In this document: positions 7,779 through 17,916 of the stretch, piece by piece
How the letters are laid out: every line of letters begins with the position of its first letter
Position numbering within the stretch: position 1 is the first letter of the stretch
Assembly: GCA_963923455.1 (NCBI GenBank)
Contig: CAWULT010000036.1
Span: forward strand, 1 to 38,895
DNA length: 38,895 bases
DNA from: CAWULT01 sp963923455
Lineage (GTDB): Bacteria; Acidobacteriota; Vicinamibacteria; Vicinamibacterales; UBA2999
Direction: 5' to 3'
Notes under the pieces: generated by a model
What the model was told of the DNA's origin: nothing
Database searches by the model: none
Seen by the model: only the letters and a program-made list of their open reading frames with translations
Program-made: the position numbers and the translations under genes

Positions 7779-8321
7779 TCAGCCCCGGATGCCGTAACGG
7801 CTCTCGAGCAGCCCGAGGTGGTGCCGGGGATGCCCGGCCATCATGTAGGCGAGGCTTCGCGTCGACACGGGCTTGCCGTTGGCCGTGCCCGCCACGCGCC
7901 ACGCCTCGGGCCCGAGCGGCCCCAGCGCGAGCAGGTTCGCCTGCCTGACCGAACCGAACTCCGCGGCCAGGTCGGCCACCGTCCGCCGGTTCGCGCCCGA
8001 GCGCGCGACGTACGCCTCGTCGTCGAAACCCGGGAACGGGCCTGCGTCACCACGGCTCAGACAGTAGGCGCGGTAGCCGAAGATGCGCTCGACGTCGATG
8101 AGGTGCGCGAACACCTCGCGAACCGTCCACTTGCCTGGCGCGTAGGCGAACGCCTCTCTGTCGGCCGGCACGGCCGCGGCCACCTGCGCGAGCTGGCCGA
8201 TCTGGTCGCCGAGCACCGTCAGCAGCACGCTTCCCGCCTCCGGCACGAGATCGATGTATCCGCCGTAGGCGGGCGCGTACTCCGAAGGCGCCGGCCTCCC
8301 GATCGCATCCGTCTGTCCCAT
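7779..8321 (-). CDS. DinB-like metal-dependent protein
   Basis: A 180-residue four-helix-bundle protein of the DinB/YfiT superfamily. Members bind a metal through three histidines, and several act as thiol-dependent transferases or have unknown roles. The expected triad is present: His73 in FAHLIDVE, and His164 and His168 in AGHPRHHLG. APGKWTVREVFAHLIDVER is the family's characteristic second-helix signature. I chose the ATG at 8321 because GGAGG lies 7 bp upstream; an in-frame extension to 8477 would overlap the divergent radical SAM start region. It is the first gene of the run with crcB and the membrane protein. The substrate is unknown. Confidence 0.88.
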   Translation of the reverse strand: MGQTDAIGRPAPSEYAPAYGGYIDLVPEAGSVLLTVLGDQIGQLAQVAAAVPADREAFAYAPGKWTVREVFAHLIDVERIFGYRAYCLSRGDAGPFPGFDDEAYVARSGANRRTVADLAAEFGSVRQANLLALGPLGPEAWRVAGTANGKPVSTRSLAYMMAGHPRHHLGLLESRYGIRG

Positions 8322-8360
8322 GGGCCCACCTCCGCGGCGACTCGACGTCGCCGCCAGAGG

Positions 8361-8390
8361 AATAGTAGTCTGGAGCGGACCGCCTACAAT
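8361..8390 (+). promoter_or_regulatory. Candidate promoter for the radical SAM gene
   Basis: TACAAT at 8385-8390 matches five of six positions of the -10 consensus, 31 bp before the ATG at 8422. No convincing -35 is seen in the AT-richer patch AATAGTAGTC just upstream. The 100-bp gap is shared with the divergent DinB-like gene. Confidence 0.4.
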
Positions 8391-8421
8391 CGCACATCGC
8401 ATCTCTGGGAGGACCTCCTCG

Positions 8422-10212
8422 ATGGAACCTGGTTCCGGACCGAAGCCCTCACGCGACGGCGTGCCGATCGTAATCACGGCGCCCCTGACCGAGACGATCG
8501 ACCACGCGGGCTACTTCATCCAGATGAGCATGGCCTCGCTGCCGATGTGGCTCGAGGGCATCCTCAACAAGAAATACCCAGACTGGCGAAGGGTCGAGCA
8601 CAATCCGGACGGCAGCGCCCGCTACATGCCGGCCGGCGTACGGGTACTCGAAGCCACGCTGCTGCGGCACTTCCCCGACGACCACATCGTCTGCTGCTAC
8701 CCCGACGACCTGGACCGGTTCATCGGACCGAACACCCGAGTCGTGGCGGTGTCGACGCACAACCCGCTCGGCGTCACGTTCGCCGCCGGTGTCTACACCT
8801 CGATCTTCGGGTCGTCGCGCCAGCCGATCAACGCCCACTACTCGCGCGACCTGTTCGCGCGCATCAAGGCCAGCCCGCACCGGCAGGGCTTCCAGGTGAT
8901 GGTGGGCGGCTCCGGCGGGTGGCAGATCACCCAGACCAACGCGTGGGACGAGTTGAGCGTCGACTGCGTCGTCGAGGGCCGCAGCGAGTCGGCCGACACG
9001 CTGGCCCTCTTCGAGCAGGCCCTGCGCGGCGAGCGCCTGCCACGACAGGTGGACGTCAAGCATCCGACGTCACGCGACGAGTTCATCTTCCCCGACAAGC
9101 GCACCACGTTCGGCGTCGTCGAGATGACGACCGGCTGCGGGCGCCGCTGTCAGTTCTGCGTGCCGGACCTCAACCCGCAGATCGACATGCCCAAGGACAA
9201 GATCATGTCGGCCGTCCGCGCCAACGTCCGCGAGGGCAACCGGCAGATCTCCCTCGCCTCGGAGGACATCTTCATCTGGGGCCAGGTCCACACCGACACA
9301 CCCTTCTTCTTCCCGAACCGCGAGGCGCTGGTCGACCTGTTCACCGAGGTGGTCAACACGCCGGGCGTCGATCAGCACGTGCTGAGCCACTCGACGATCG
9401 CCCCGGCCGTCGTGGACCCGATCATGATCCAGCAGCTCACGGACGCGATGATCGACAAGAGCCCGATTCACCTGCCGTACCTGAGCTCGCACCCGAAGAA
9501 CAAGGCGCTCGTGCCGCTCATCGGGCTCGAGACCGGATCGATCCCGCTGGCCAGGAAGGTGATGCCCAGCAAGGGCGTGCCCTTCCCCATCGAGGAATGG
9601 CAGAGCGTGATCGTCCGCGGCCTCGAGATCCTGAACAAGCACAACTGGTTCCCGGCGATGACGCTGATCGTCGGCAACCCGGGCGAGACCGACGACGACG
9701 TCAGGGCCACGCTGGACCTCATCTACGAGGTCGAGCGCCGCGGGCTGTTCGCCTTCTTCATCCCGTCGATCTTCACGCCGCTCCACGACACGCGGATGCA
9801 GGACAAGCAGGGCGTCACCGAGACGCGCCAGCTGACCCCGCTCCAGTGGCAGCTGATGATGAAGTGCTGGAAGATGAACCTGCGCCCCGGCCAGAACAGC
9901 TGGTGGGCGCCGACGGCGTGGCGCACCGGCGCGCTGCTGCTGTGGGCGTGGAGGCTGCGCAAGCTGAACGGCCCCGGCTTCACGTGGCCGCTCTTCATGT
10001 TCGCGAGCGCCCTGCCCGAATCGCTGATGGCGAAGATGGGCAAGATCTACATGGGCAAGCCGCTGCCGATCAAGACGCGCAAGGAGCTGCTCGAGACGAT
10101 CCGGCCGTCGATGCGCAAGTACCTGCGGCCCGACACGGGCGACATGCCCGAGGGGGCGCCGACGGCCATGCCCGTCTCGAAGCCGCTGATCCCCGTCACG
10201 GCCGTCCCCTGA
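8422..10212 (+). CDS. B12-binding-type radical SAM protein
   Basis: Encodes 596 residues. The radical SAM cluster motif CxxxCxxC is Cys239, Cys243 and Cys246 in TTGCGRRCQFC and binds the [4Fe-4S] cluster that cleaves S-adenosylmethionine. The N-terminal 220 residues resemble a cobalamin-binding Rossmann domain (VVAVSTHNPLGVTF, FQVMVGGSGGWQ), but I see no DxHxxG motif, so base-off cobalamin binding by a protein His is not supported. Downstream are IVGNPGETDDDV (about 413-424) and an aromatic-rich C-terminus (NSWWAPTAWRTGALLLWAW). These resemble the large, mostly uncharacterised B12-binding radical SAM subgroup. GGAGG lies 9 bp before the ATG. It is a single gene, ended by the palindrome at 10212-10257. 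The substrate is unknown. Confidence 0.87.
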   Translation: MEPGSGPKPSRDGVPIVITAPLTETIDHAGYFIQMSMASLPMWLEGILNKKYPDWRRVEHNPDGSARYMPAGVRVLEATLLRHFPDDHIVCCYPDDLDRFIGPNTRVVAVSTHNPLGVTFAAGVYTSIFGSSRQPINAHYSRDLFARIKASPHRQGFQVMVGGSGGWQITQTNAWDELSVDCVVEGRSESADTLALFEQALRGERLPRQVDVKHPTSRDEFIFPDKRTTFGVVEMTTGCGRRCQFCVPDLNPQIDMPKDKIMSAVRANVREGNRQISLASEDIFIWGQVHTDTPFFFPNREALVDLFTEVVNTPGVDQHVLSHSTIAPAVVDPIMIQQLTDAMIDKSPIHLPYLSSHPKNKALVPLIGLETGSIPLARKVMPSKGVPFPIEEWQSVIVRGLEILNKHNWFPAMTLIVGNPGETDDDVRATLDLIYEVERRGLFAFFIPSIFTPLHDTRMQDKQGVTETRQLTPLQWQLMMKCWKMNLRPGQNSWWAPTAWRTGALLLWAWRLRKLNGPGFTWPLFMFASALPESLMAKMGKIYMGKPLPIKTRKELLETIRPSMRKYLRPDTGDMPEGAPTAMPVSKPLIPVTAVP

Positions 10213-10257
10213 GCCCGGACGGGCGTGTCCGATCATCGGACACGCCCATCCCGGGCT
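10212..10257 (+). terminator. Strong nested hairpin ending the radical SAM gene
   Basis: Perfect 13-bp arms (GGGCGTGTCCGAT at 10221-10233 and ATCGGACACGCCC at 10235-10247) are enclosed by AGCCCGG (10212-10218) and CCGGGCT (10251-10257), then TTTC. The structure begins at the last base of the stop codon. Long stem plus short T-run fits an intrinsic terminator, though the T-run is short. Confidence 0.7.
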
Positions 10258-10351
10258 TTCGTGCTAACGTCCTCGGCTCATCGGCCGGGTGCCATGCGGA
10301 CCCGCGCCGAGGCGGCCGCCTTCGATGCCGCCAGGATCGAGAAGAACCCAC

Positions 10352-11161
10352 ATGAGGAAGCACGTCTTCGCCGCCGCGGCCGTGGCCTGCCTGGTCTTCG
10401 GCGCGTCGCTCTCGGCCATCCGGTACGGCACGCCGGACGGCGACGGCCATCCCTTCGTCGGCCTGATGGTGGCCAAGGACGCGGCCGGCAACCCGCTCTG
10501 GCGATGCTCCGGCACGCTGCTGTCGCCCACGGTGTTCCTGACCGCCGGCCACTGCACCGAATCCCCGGCCGTCTCGGCGGAGATCTGGTTCGAGTCGCAG
10601 GTGTTCCGGGGCGACCCGGCCACCGGTTATCCGTTCGAAGGGCCGACCAGCGTGAGCGGCACCACGCACACCCACCCGCAGTACAACCCGGGCGCGTTCT
10701 TCCTGTACGACCTCGGCGTCGTGACGCTCGACACCCCCGTCGCCCGCAGCGCCTACGGCGCGCTGCCGATCGTCGGCACGCTCGACGGCCTCGCGACGCG
10801 GCGCGGCCTCAAGAACACCACGATCACGGCGGTGGGCTACGGCCTGCAGCAGACCCGGCCGAACCCGGCCGGCCCGAACTTCACGCTGTCGGACCTGTGG
10901 CGCGAGGTTGCGGAGACGAGGCTGATCAGCGTGAACGGCACCACCGGCATCCCGGGCGGCACGTCCGTCATCCTGTCCGACAACGCCAACACCGGCGGCA
11001 CCTGCTTCGGCGACAGCGGCGGCCCGCTCTTCTACGGCAGTTCGAACACCGTGGTGGCGGTGACCTCGTTCGGCATCAACCAGAACTGCGCGGGCATCGG
11101 CGGCGGCTACCGCGTGGACATGCCCGACGACCTCGCCTGGGTGGAGTCGTTCCTGCAGTAG
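10352..11161 (+). CDS. Secreted trypsin-like serine protease (S1 family)
   Basis: Encodes 269 residues of the chymotrypsin/trypsin fold. Residues 1-21 are a Sec signal peptide (KHVFAAAAVACLVFGASLSA). The catalytic triad is complete: His67 in TAGHC, Asp120 in YDLGVV and Ser222 in GDSGGP. A Cys in the first strand (WRCSGTLLSP) probably pairs with the Cys after His67 (TAGHC), and others lie near the Ser (GGTCFGDSGG, NQNCAGIGG). No prodomain or C-terminal anchoring domain is seen, so it is probably released to the periplasm or medium. The ATG at 10352 gives the signal peptide directly; a weak GAGAAG precedes it. Its only neighbours are terminator-like palindromes on both sides, so it is likely monocistronic. 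Specificity is not predictable from what I can see. Confidence 0.93.
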   Translation: MRKHVFAAAAVACLVFGASLSAIRYGTPDGDGHPFVGLMVAKDAAGNPLWRCSGTLLSPTVFLTAGHCTESPAVSAEIWFESQVFRGDPATGYPFEGPTSVSGTTHTHPQYNPGAFFLYDLGVVTLDTPVARSAYGALPIVGTLDGLATRRGLKNTTITAVGYGLQQTRPNPAGPNFTLSDLWREVAETRLISVNGTTGIPGGTSVILSDNANTGGTCFGDSGGPLFYGSSNTVVAVTSFGINQNCAGIGGGYRVDMPDDLAWVESFLQ

Positions 11162-11211
11162 TTCCGGGCCGTCCGGCCCAGCGCGCCTCGCTGACGCGAC
11201 CTCAGACGACG

Positions 11212-11243
11212 AAGGGCGGGCACCCGATCGGGTGCCCGCCCTT
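11212..11243 (+). terminator. Perfect 32-bp palindrome between convergent genes
   Basis: A perfect palindrome with 16-bp arms (AAGGGCGGGCACCCGA and its complement) lies 50 bp past the protease stop, followed by TGTGTTT. It probably ends the protease transcript and may also act for nrdJ coming from the opposite side, where no T-run follows. Confidence 0.7.
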
Positions 11244-11297
11244 TGTGTTTGGCGTCAATCCAGCTGCGCTGGCGGCTTCAGGCGCAGCCGGACGCAA

Positions 11298-11340
11298 GGA
11301 ACGGCGTCAAGCCGTTCCGGAGAAGCGTGCCGAAGGCACG
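11298..11340 (-). terminator. Two tandem hairpins just past the nrdJ stop
   Basis: An 8-bp stem (GGAACGGC at 11298-11305, GCCGTTCC at 11311-11318) and a 6-bp stem (CGTGCC at 11326-11331, GGCACG at 11335-11340) lie within 46 bp of the nrdJ stop. They are likely mRNA 3'-end structures; no T-run is present, so true termination may fall at the 11212-11243 palindrome. Confidence 0.45.
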
Positions 11341-11343
11341 ACG

Positions 11344-14229
<2,886 letters not shown>

Positions 14230-14296
14230 CCGTTACCTCCGAACACTCAAGCAAGGGCACGGCTCACCCCGCCGCGCCTGGAATTCAAATTTTTTG

Positions 14297-14374
14297 GGCC
14301 CGCAAAGAACTGCCGAAAACGTCCAGGTTTTCGTCCGGATCTGGGAGGTCCGCTGAGAGTTCTTCGTGGGGGCC
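14297..14374 (-). promoter_or_regulatory. Foldable leader element in the nrdJ 5' UTR
   Basis: On the nrdJ strand an outer stem AAGAACT/AGTTCTT (14364-14358 with 14311-14305), extended by GGCCC/GGGCC, encloses two hairpins. One has CGGA/TCCG arms with a 9-nt loop. The other has arms CGAAAAC/GTTTTCG with a 6-nt loop (14333-14314). This would form a three-way junction 67 nt before the nrdJ start. I see no B12 box (GCCACTG) and so do not call it a cobalamin riboswitch. Its role is inferred only from position and pairing. Confidence 0.4.
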
Positions 14375-14384
14375 TGAGCGACGA

Positions 14385-14413
14385 ATAGTGCGCCGTCTCG
14401 AAGGCTTTGTCAA
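14385..14413 (-). promoter_or_regulatory. Candidate nrdJ promoter, proximal
   Basis: TTGACA at 14413-14408 is a perfect -35 hexamer. At 17-bp spacing the -10 position is CACTAT at 14390-14385, which is weak. Transcription would start near 14378 and give a leader of about 150 nt. The NrdR-like pair lies just upstream of the -35. Confidence 0.4.
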
Positions 14414-14421
14414 GACTGTAA

Positions 14422-14469
14422 CCACAAGATATTGCGCTTTTCTTCTAGGGCACTCGCAATATCTGGACA
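14422..14469 (-). promoter_or_regulatory. Pair of NrdR-like boxes upstream of nrdJ
   Basis: Two 16-bp sites resemble the NrdR consensus ACACWATATATWGTGT: 14422-14437 (CCACAAGATATTGCGC, 12 of 16) and 14454-14469 (TCGCAATATCTGGACA, 9 of 16). Centres are 32 bp apart with a 16-bp linker, the spacing known for paired NrdR boxes. Both share AGATATTGCG, in opposite orientation. NrdR is a nucleotide-sensing repressor of ribonucleotide reductase genes, so dATP-dependent repression of nrdJ is inferred. The nrdR gene is not in this window. Confidence 0.75.
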
Positions 14470-14470
14470 A
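14442..14470 (-). promoter_or_regulatory. Candidate nrdJ promoter overlapping the NrdR-like boxes
   Basis: TTGTCC (14470-14465) and TAGAAG (14447-14442) each match four of six consensus bases at 17-bp spacing. The distal box at 14454-14469 would then lie across the -35/spacer and the proximal box near the start site, a layout that suits repression. It competes with the proximal candidate at 14385-14413. Confidence 0.35.
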
Positions 14471-14495
14471 CATTGTAGCAGCCAGCCCAGACGAC

Positions 14496-14515
14496 CGCCC
14501 TGGCTCGACAGGGCG
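14496..14515 (-). terminator. Short hairpin after the small Cys-containing exported protein
   Basis: A 7-bp inverted repeat, CGCCCTG (14496-14502) and CAGGGCG (14509-14515), lies 8 bp past the stop of the small minus-strand gene. No T-run follows, so termination is possible but unproven. Confidence 0.35.
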
Positions 14516-14523
14516 TGGCCGGC

Positions 14524-14856
14524 TCAGTCGGCGGCGGAGATCGACTGGACGCGGATCGTCCTGGCCTTCGCGTCGAGCGTGCCGACCACCTTGACGCGCT
14601 GGCCGGCGAACGCCTCGGCCCTGCCCTGGTCGCTGAGCACGTAGACCGACTCCCCGGTGACCACGACGTACTCGGCGCCATGGGCCGCGACGCACATCCG
14701 GGTGCAGTCCGCGTCGGTCGGGCCCATCCGCATGCCGGCGTGGCCGCCGGTGGCGCACATGCTGTCGGAGACGGTGCCCACGAAGGTCTGGGGCTTCTGG
14801 GCGGCGGAGATGCCGGTCAGCGCGAGGGCGAGAACGGCGGCGGAGCGGACGGTCAT
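14524..14856 (-). CDS. Small exported protein with conserved-looking Cys/His pattern
   Basis: Encodes 110 residues. Residues 1-19 are a signal peptide (AAVLALALTGISAA). The mature part opens with TFVGTVSDSMC, then a Gly/Met/His stretch, then DADCTRMCVAAHGAEYVVV, and ends in a beta-rich segment (YVVVTGESVYVLSDQ and GQRVKVVGTLD) that looks like a small barrel or OB-type fold. The Cys34, His39, Cys51 and Cys55 arrangement could bind metal or form disulfides. I recall similar small exported proteins in Acidobacteria but cannot name a family. GGGAG lies about 6 bp before the ATG. It lies 73 bp downstream of the next exported-protein gene, possibly on the same transcript. Confidence 0.78.
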   Translation of the reverse strand: MTVRSAAVLALALTGISAAQKPQTFVGTVSDSMCATGGHAGMRMGPTDADCTRMCVAAHGAEYVVVTGESVYVLSDQGRAEAFAGQRVKVVGTLDAKARTIRVQSISAAD

Positions 14857-14929
14857 CGGCGGCTCCCGGGAAGGGGGCGGGAGGCCGGACCCAGAGGGTA
14901 CCGGCTCCCGCGGGTCGTGCGCGGGCGCG

Positions 14930-15529
14930 CTATTCGCCCGGAATCATCAGGTGGGCGGTGGACGTGCCGGCGTTCATGATCCACACGCCGCCGCTGCGCC
15001 CGTTGTCGGGCAGCCCCATCGAAGCGGACGTCGCGCCCGGGACGGCCACCGTGAAGTGGGTGCGCGCGGTCGCCTGATCCTGGCCCATCAGGTGGTAGAA
15101 GACCGAGCCGAATTCCGGCTTCGCGCGCGTGCCGTCCTTCTCGGCCGCGTCGAGCGCCGCCTGCCGCTTCGCGCGGTCGGGCTCCGACTCGAACTTCATG
15201 TTCTGCGTGACGCGCGCCAGGTTGCCGAGCATCGTGCACTCGAGCGAGAACGGCAGCTGCCCCGGCAGGCCCGACTTGTCGAAGCACACCAGCGCGTTGG
15301 TGCCCTTGCGCAGCGTCGTATAGGTCCAGTCGCTGGCATTCCACTTGATGACGGTGGCCTGGCCGCGCAGATTGGCCGGTGCCGCCAGCACCGCCTTGTC
15401 GACGTCGGCCTGCGAGGCGCCCGGCTCGAGCGGAGGCGGCGGCGGCGGGGCTCCGCGGCCCGGGCCCTGGGCCCATGCCGTGGCCGACAGCGCGAGCACG
15501 CCGAGTGCGAGTACCAGAGTGCGCTTCAT
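14930..15529 (-). CDS. Exported protein of unknown function
   Basis: Encodes 199 residues. Residues 1-20 are a signal peptide (TLVLALGVLALSATAWA, then Gln-Gly). A Pro-rich segment PPPPPPLEPG follows, then an ordered domain with TVIKWNASDWTYTTLRKGTNALVCF and two Cys residues that may form a disulfide (about 80 and 95). No catalytic motif is recognised. The C-terminus SGGVWIMNAGTSTAHLMIPGE suggests a beta-rich domain. The ATG at 15529 was preferred over one five codons upstream because AGGG lies at a suitable distance and the Lys-Arg start suits a signal peptide. A TATACT hexamer about 100 bp upstream may be its promoter. Confidence 0.8.
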   Translation of the reverse strand: MKRTLVLALGVLALSATAWAQGPGRGAPPPPPPLEPGASQADVDKAVLAAPANLRGQATVIKWNASDWTYTTLRKGTNALVCFDKSGLPGQLPFSLECTMLGNLARVTQNMKFESEPDRAKRQAALDAAEKDGTRAKPEFGSVFYHLMGQDQATARTHFTVAVPGATSASMGLPDNGRSGGVWIMNAGTSTAHLMIPGE

Positions 15530-15628
15530 GGTTGCATCCCTCACGAAAGCAGGTTGGAGAACGCCGTCTCACCGACGGCACGCAGCGGACGACGTCCCGA
15601 GCGGATACCGGACCGTGGGGACGGCAGG

Positions 15629-15634
15629 AGTATA
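15629..15634 (-). promoter_or_regulatory. Candidate -10 hexamer for the exported-protein gene
   Basis: TATACT on the minus strand matches five of six -10 positions and lies in an otherwise very GC-rich 205-bp gap. The -35 region is not convincing. Transcription would start about 95 bp before the ATG at 15529. Confidence 0.4.
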
Positions 15635-15706
15635 GCGCACGGGCATGGCGCCAGCAGGCCCGGCCTCGGCCGCGAGCGCGAGCCGCTCGACCGCGTCCGT
15701 CCGCGA

Positions 15707-15731
15707 GCGTGCCCCGCCCAGCCGGGCACGC
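15707..15731 (-). terminator. Hairpin at the end of the beta-helix operon
   Basis: An 8-bp inverted repeat, GCGTGCCC (15707-15714) and GGGCACGC (15724-15731), begins 3 bp after the beta-helix gene stop. No T-run follows. It may end the four-gene operon that starts at 21909. Confidence 0.4.
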
Positions 15732-15734
15732 GCC

Positions 15735-17882
15735 TCAGGGCCGGGGCCCGTAGTGCGGCGCCGGCCGACCCAGCTCGAGCGCGCCGAGGTCGGGGGCCGC
15801 GCCCGCGAACCCGTCGTTGACGGTCGGCAGCGCCACGCCGCGGTCCACGGCCGCCGAGCCGCGCCGGAGCGAGAAGTCGAGGTCCTCGGCGCGGTAGATC
15901 CGCTGTACCGCGGCGGCATCCTGCGCGTCCAGGCGGGGCACCTTGGCGAATACGTCGTAGTCCACGAGCACGCTGTGCTGATCCTGCCCAGTCGCCTGGC
16001 TGTACTCGGCCAGCGTCGGGAACGCGCGGCGCTCCAGCACGCTCTCGTGGCCCGGCCCGGTGTAATCGGTCTCGGTGCCGCGCGGCGGGGCGTTCCACTC
16101 GAACGACGTGGTCGCGCCGGGGTTGGGCCGGAAGCCGTTGTAGTCGGACGAGCTGTAGCGCGTCTGGGTCGTCACGCTGAAGATCGCCGGTGCGGCGTTC
16201 TCGCCGAGCATCAGGTTGTTGCGCCAGTGGACGTTGGCCGAGAGCGCCGCGGCCGTCTCCGACAGGATGGTGTTGTGGTAGAAGAGCACCCCCGCCGAGC
16301 CGTTCGTCAGCCGCGTGGAGCCGGCCGGCAGGTGATAGGCGACGTTGCGGATCCAGTAGACGGGCCCGCCGAGCGACGGCTGATTGCAGAAGGCGTGCGA
16401 GGCGTGGTTGACGAACATGTTCCGCAGGATGCGGATGTTGTGCATCCCCCCGTCGGCCTCGATCGGGTTGTCGTGCGAACTCGTGATGTAGTTGTTGTAG
16501 AAGTCGATGGCCACCGGCCGGCGGTCCCAGTACTCGCGCGGCGGATACTTCGGCCCGTCCACGATGCCCGGCCCGCTGGCCGTCGAGCCGTCCGGGTTGC
16601 CGTAGGTCTCCACGTTGATGCCGTCGTGGAAGTCGGCGATGTAGTTGTACGCCACCACGTGGCCGGGGCCATACAGCTTGACGGCGACGTAGGACGCCAT
16701 CTTCGGCGGGAACACCTGTCCCTCGACGCCGTTGAACTTCGTCCACATGTCGCCCGCCCAGCCGATGAGGTGCGCGGGATCGTTCCGGCCGACGAACGTG
16801 TTGTCGGCGATGTAGAAGTTGCTGGACCCGGCGAAGTTCGTGAAGACGCCGGCGCCGACGTTCTCGAGGCGGCTCCGCTTGACGGTGAGGCCCCTGGCGC
16901 CGGCGATGAACTGCGTGCCCGCGAGGATGCCGACCTCGGCGTTGCGGATCGTGATGCCCTCGAAGTAGGTGTAGTCGGCCGCCCGCACGTCGAACAACGC
17001 GAAGGCACCGTTGCCGTCGAAGATCACCTCGCCGTCGCCCGCGGCCTTGATCGCGATCGGCATCTCGGGCGTGCCGTCCGCGGTCAGGTAGTAGGTGCCG
17101 TCGAGCGGCACGGTGCGGTTCACGGCCGCGTTGTTCGTGTACTCGTACCGGTTGTACTTGTAGGTGCCGGCGTGGACGAGAATCGTGTCGCCCGGCCGGA
17201 CGCGCGGACGACCCGACGTGGCCCAGTCCGTGCCGGCGCACCAGAAATTGTAGGCGCACATCAGGCCCTCGAACGCCGGCTCGACCTTCCGGCCGGTGAA
17301 GCCGTGCGGGTAGACGTGGAAGACCCGCCCGCCCGCGTAGGGCTGGGGCTCCGGGCGCGTGCGCACCGTGAGCACCCGCTGGCCCTCGCCCTGGACGCCG
17401 TCCGGATCGCGCAGCACGAACCGCACCTCGTACGCCGTGTCGGGCTGCAGGTCGAGGACGCTGCCCGCGAACATGTTGGGCGCGACGACGTCGACGCGCG
17501 ACTCGGCGAAGATGCGCTCGCCGCCGAGCCGCAGCAGCGGCAGCGCCGGACGCCATGCCGCGTCACCAGCGCGGCGGTAGGACACCTCGACGGCGGCATT
17601 GCGGTTGACGTCGCCCTGCACGAACCACTCGAAGCCGAGGTTGATCAGCGTGGGCGGCTCGACGACGAGTTCGCCCGGCATCACCGCGTTCGGATTGCCG
17701 GCCGGCGACGAGATCGGCGGTGCGGTGGCCGGCACGCCCTGGGCCGGCGCGCCCTGAGCCGCCAGCCCGCCGCCCCAGCCAACAGGGAGCCCCTGCGCGC
17801 CCCAGGGCGGGGCCGTCCACAGCGCCGCGAACACGACCAAGCCGGCCCAGGCACGTCCGCGCCCGTGCGACACCCGCGTCAT
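15735..17882 (-). CDS. Secreted right-handed parallel beta-helix protein
   Basis: Encodes 715 residues. An N-terminal signal peptide ends near residue 30 (GLVVFAALWTAPPWGAQG). Residues about 75-165 look like an Ig/FN3-type beta-sandwich (AVEVSYRRAGDAAW, LQPDTAYEVRFVL). The rest is a long run of short beta-strand repeats with Asn and Gly turns (DYTYFEGITIRNAEVGILAG, LTVKRSRLENVGAGVFTNF, FYIADNTFVG), typical of the pectate-lyase-like parallel beta-helix fold. Such proteins are often polysaccharide lyases, hydrolases or adhesins. I see no set of catalytic residues that decides between them. AGGAGG lies 4 bp before the ATG. It follows the small exported protein by 34 bp and may be the output of the two-component pair upstream. 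Confidence 0.88.
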   Translation of the reverse strand: MTRVSHGRGRAWAGLVVFAALWTAPPWGAQGLPVGWGGGLAAQGAPAQGVPATAPPISSPAGNPNAVMPGELVVEPPTLINLGFEWFVQGDVNRNAAVEVSYRRAGDAAWRPALPLLRLGGERIFAESRVDVVAPNMFAGSVLDLQPDTAYEVRFVLRDPDGVQGEGQRVLTVRTRPEPQPYAGGRVFHVYPHGFTGRKVEPAFEGLMCAYNFWCAGTDWATSGRPRVRPGDTILVHAGTYKYNRYEYTNNAAVNRTVPLDGTYYLTADGTPEMPIAIKAAGDGEVIFDGNGAFALFDVRAADYTYFEGITIRNAEVGILAGTQFIAGARGLTVKRSRLENVGAGVFTNFAGSSNFYIADNTFVGRNDPAHLIGWAGDMWTKFNGVEGQVFPPKMASYVAVKLYGPGHVVAYNYIADFHDGINVETYGNPDGSTASGPGIVDGPKYPPREYWDRRPVAIDFYNNYITSSHDNPIEADGGMHNIRILRNMFVNHASHAFCNQPSLGGPVYWIRNVAYHLPAGSTRLTNGSAGVLFYHNTILSETAAALSANVHWRNNLMLGENAAPAIFSVTTQTRYSSSDYNGFRPNPGATTSFEWNAPPRGTETDYTGPGHESVLERRAFPTLAEYSQATGQDQHSVLVDYDVFAKVPRLDAQDAAAVQRIYRAEDLDFSLRRGSAAVDRGVALPTVNDGFAGAAPDLGALELGRPAPHYGPRP

Positions 17883-17916
17883 GAGTCCTCCTGGTGTGGT
17901 GATGCGTCCGCGTCCG

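Noticed and set aside
8322..8421. A fluoride riboswitch ahead of the DinB-crcB run
   Set aside because: The conserved fluoride aptamer core could not be found by eye in either strand.
14230..14420. A cobalamin riboswitch in the nrdJ leader
   Set aside because: I looked for the B12 box (GCCACTG) and other conserved blocks on the transcribed strand and did not find them.
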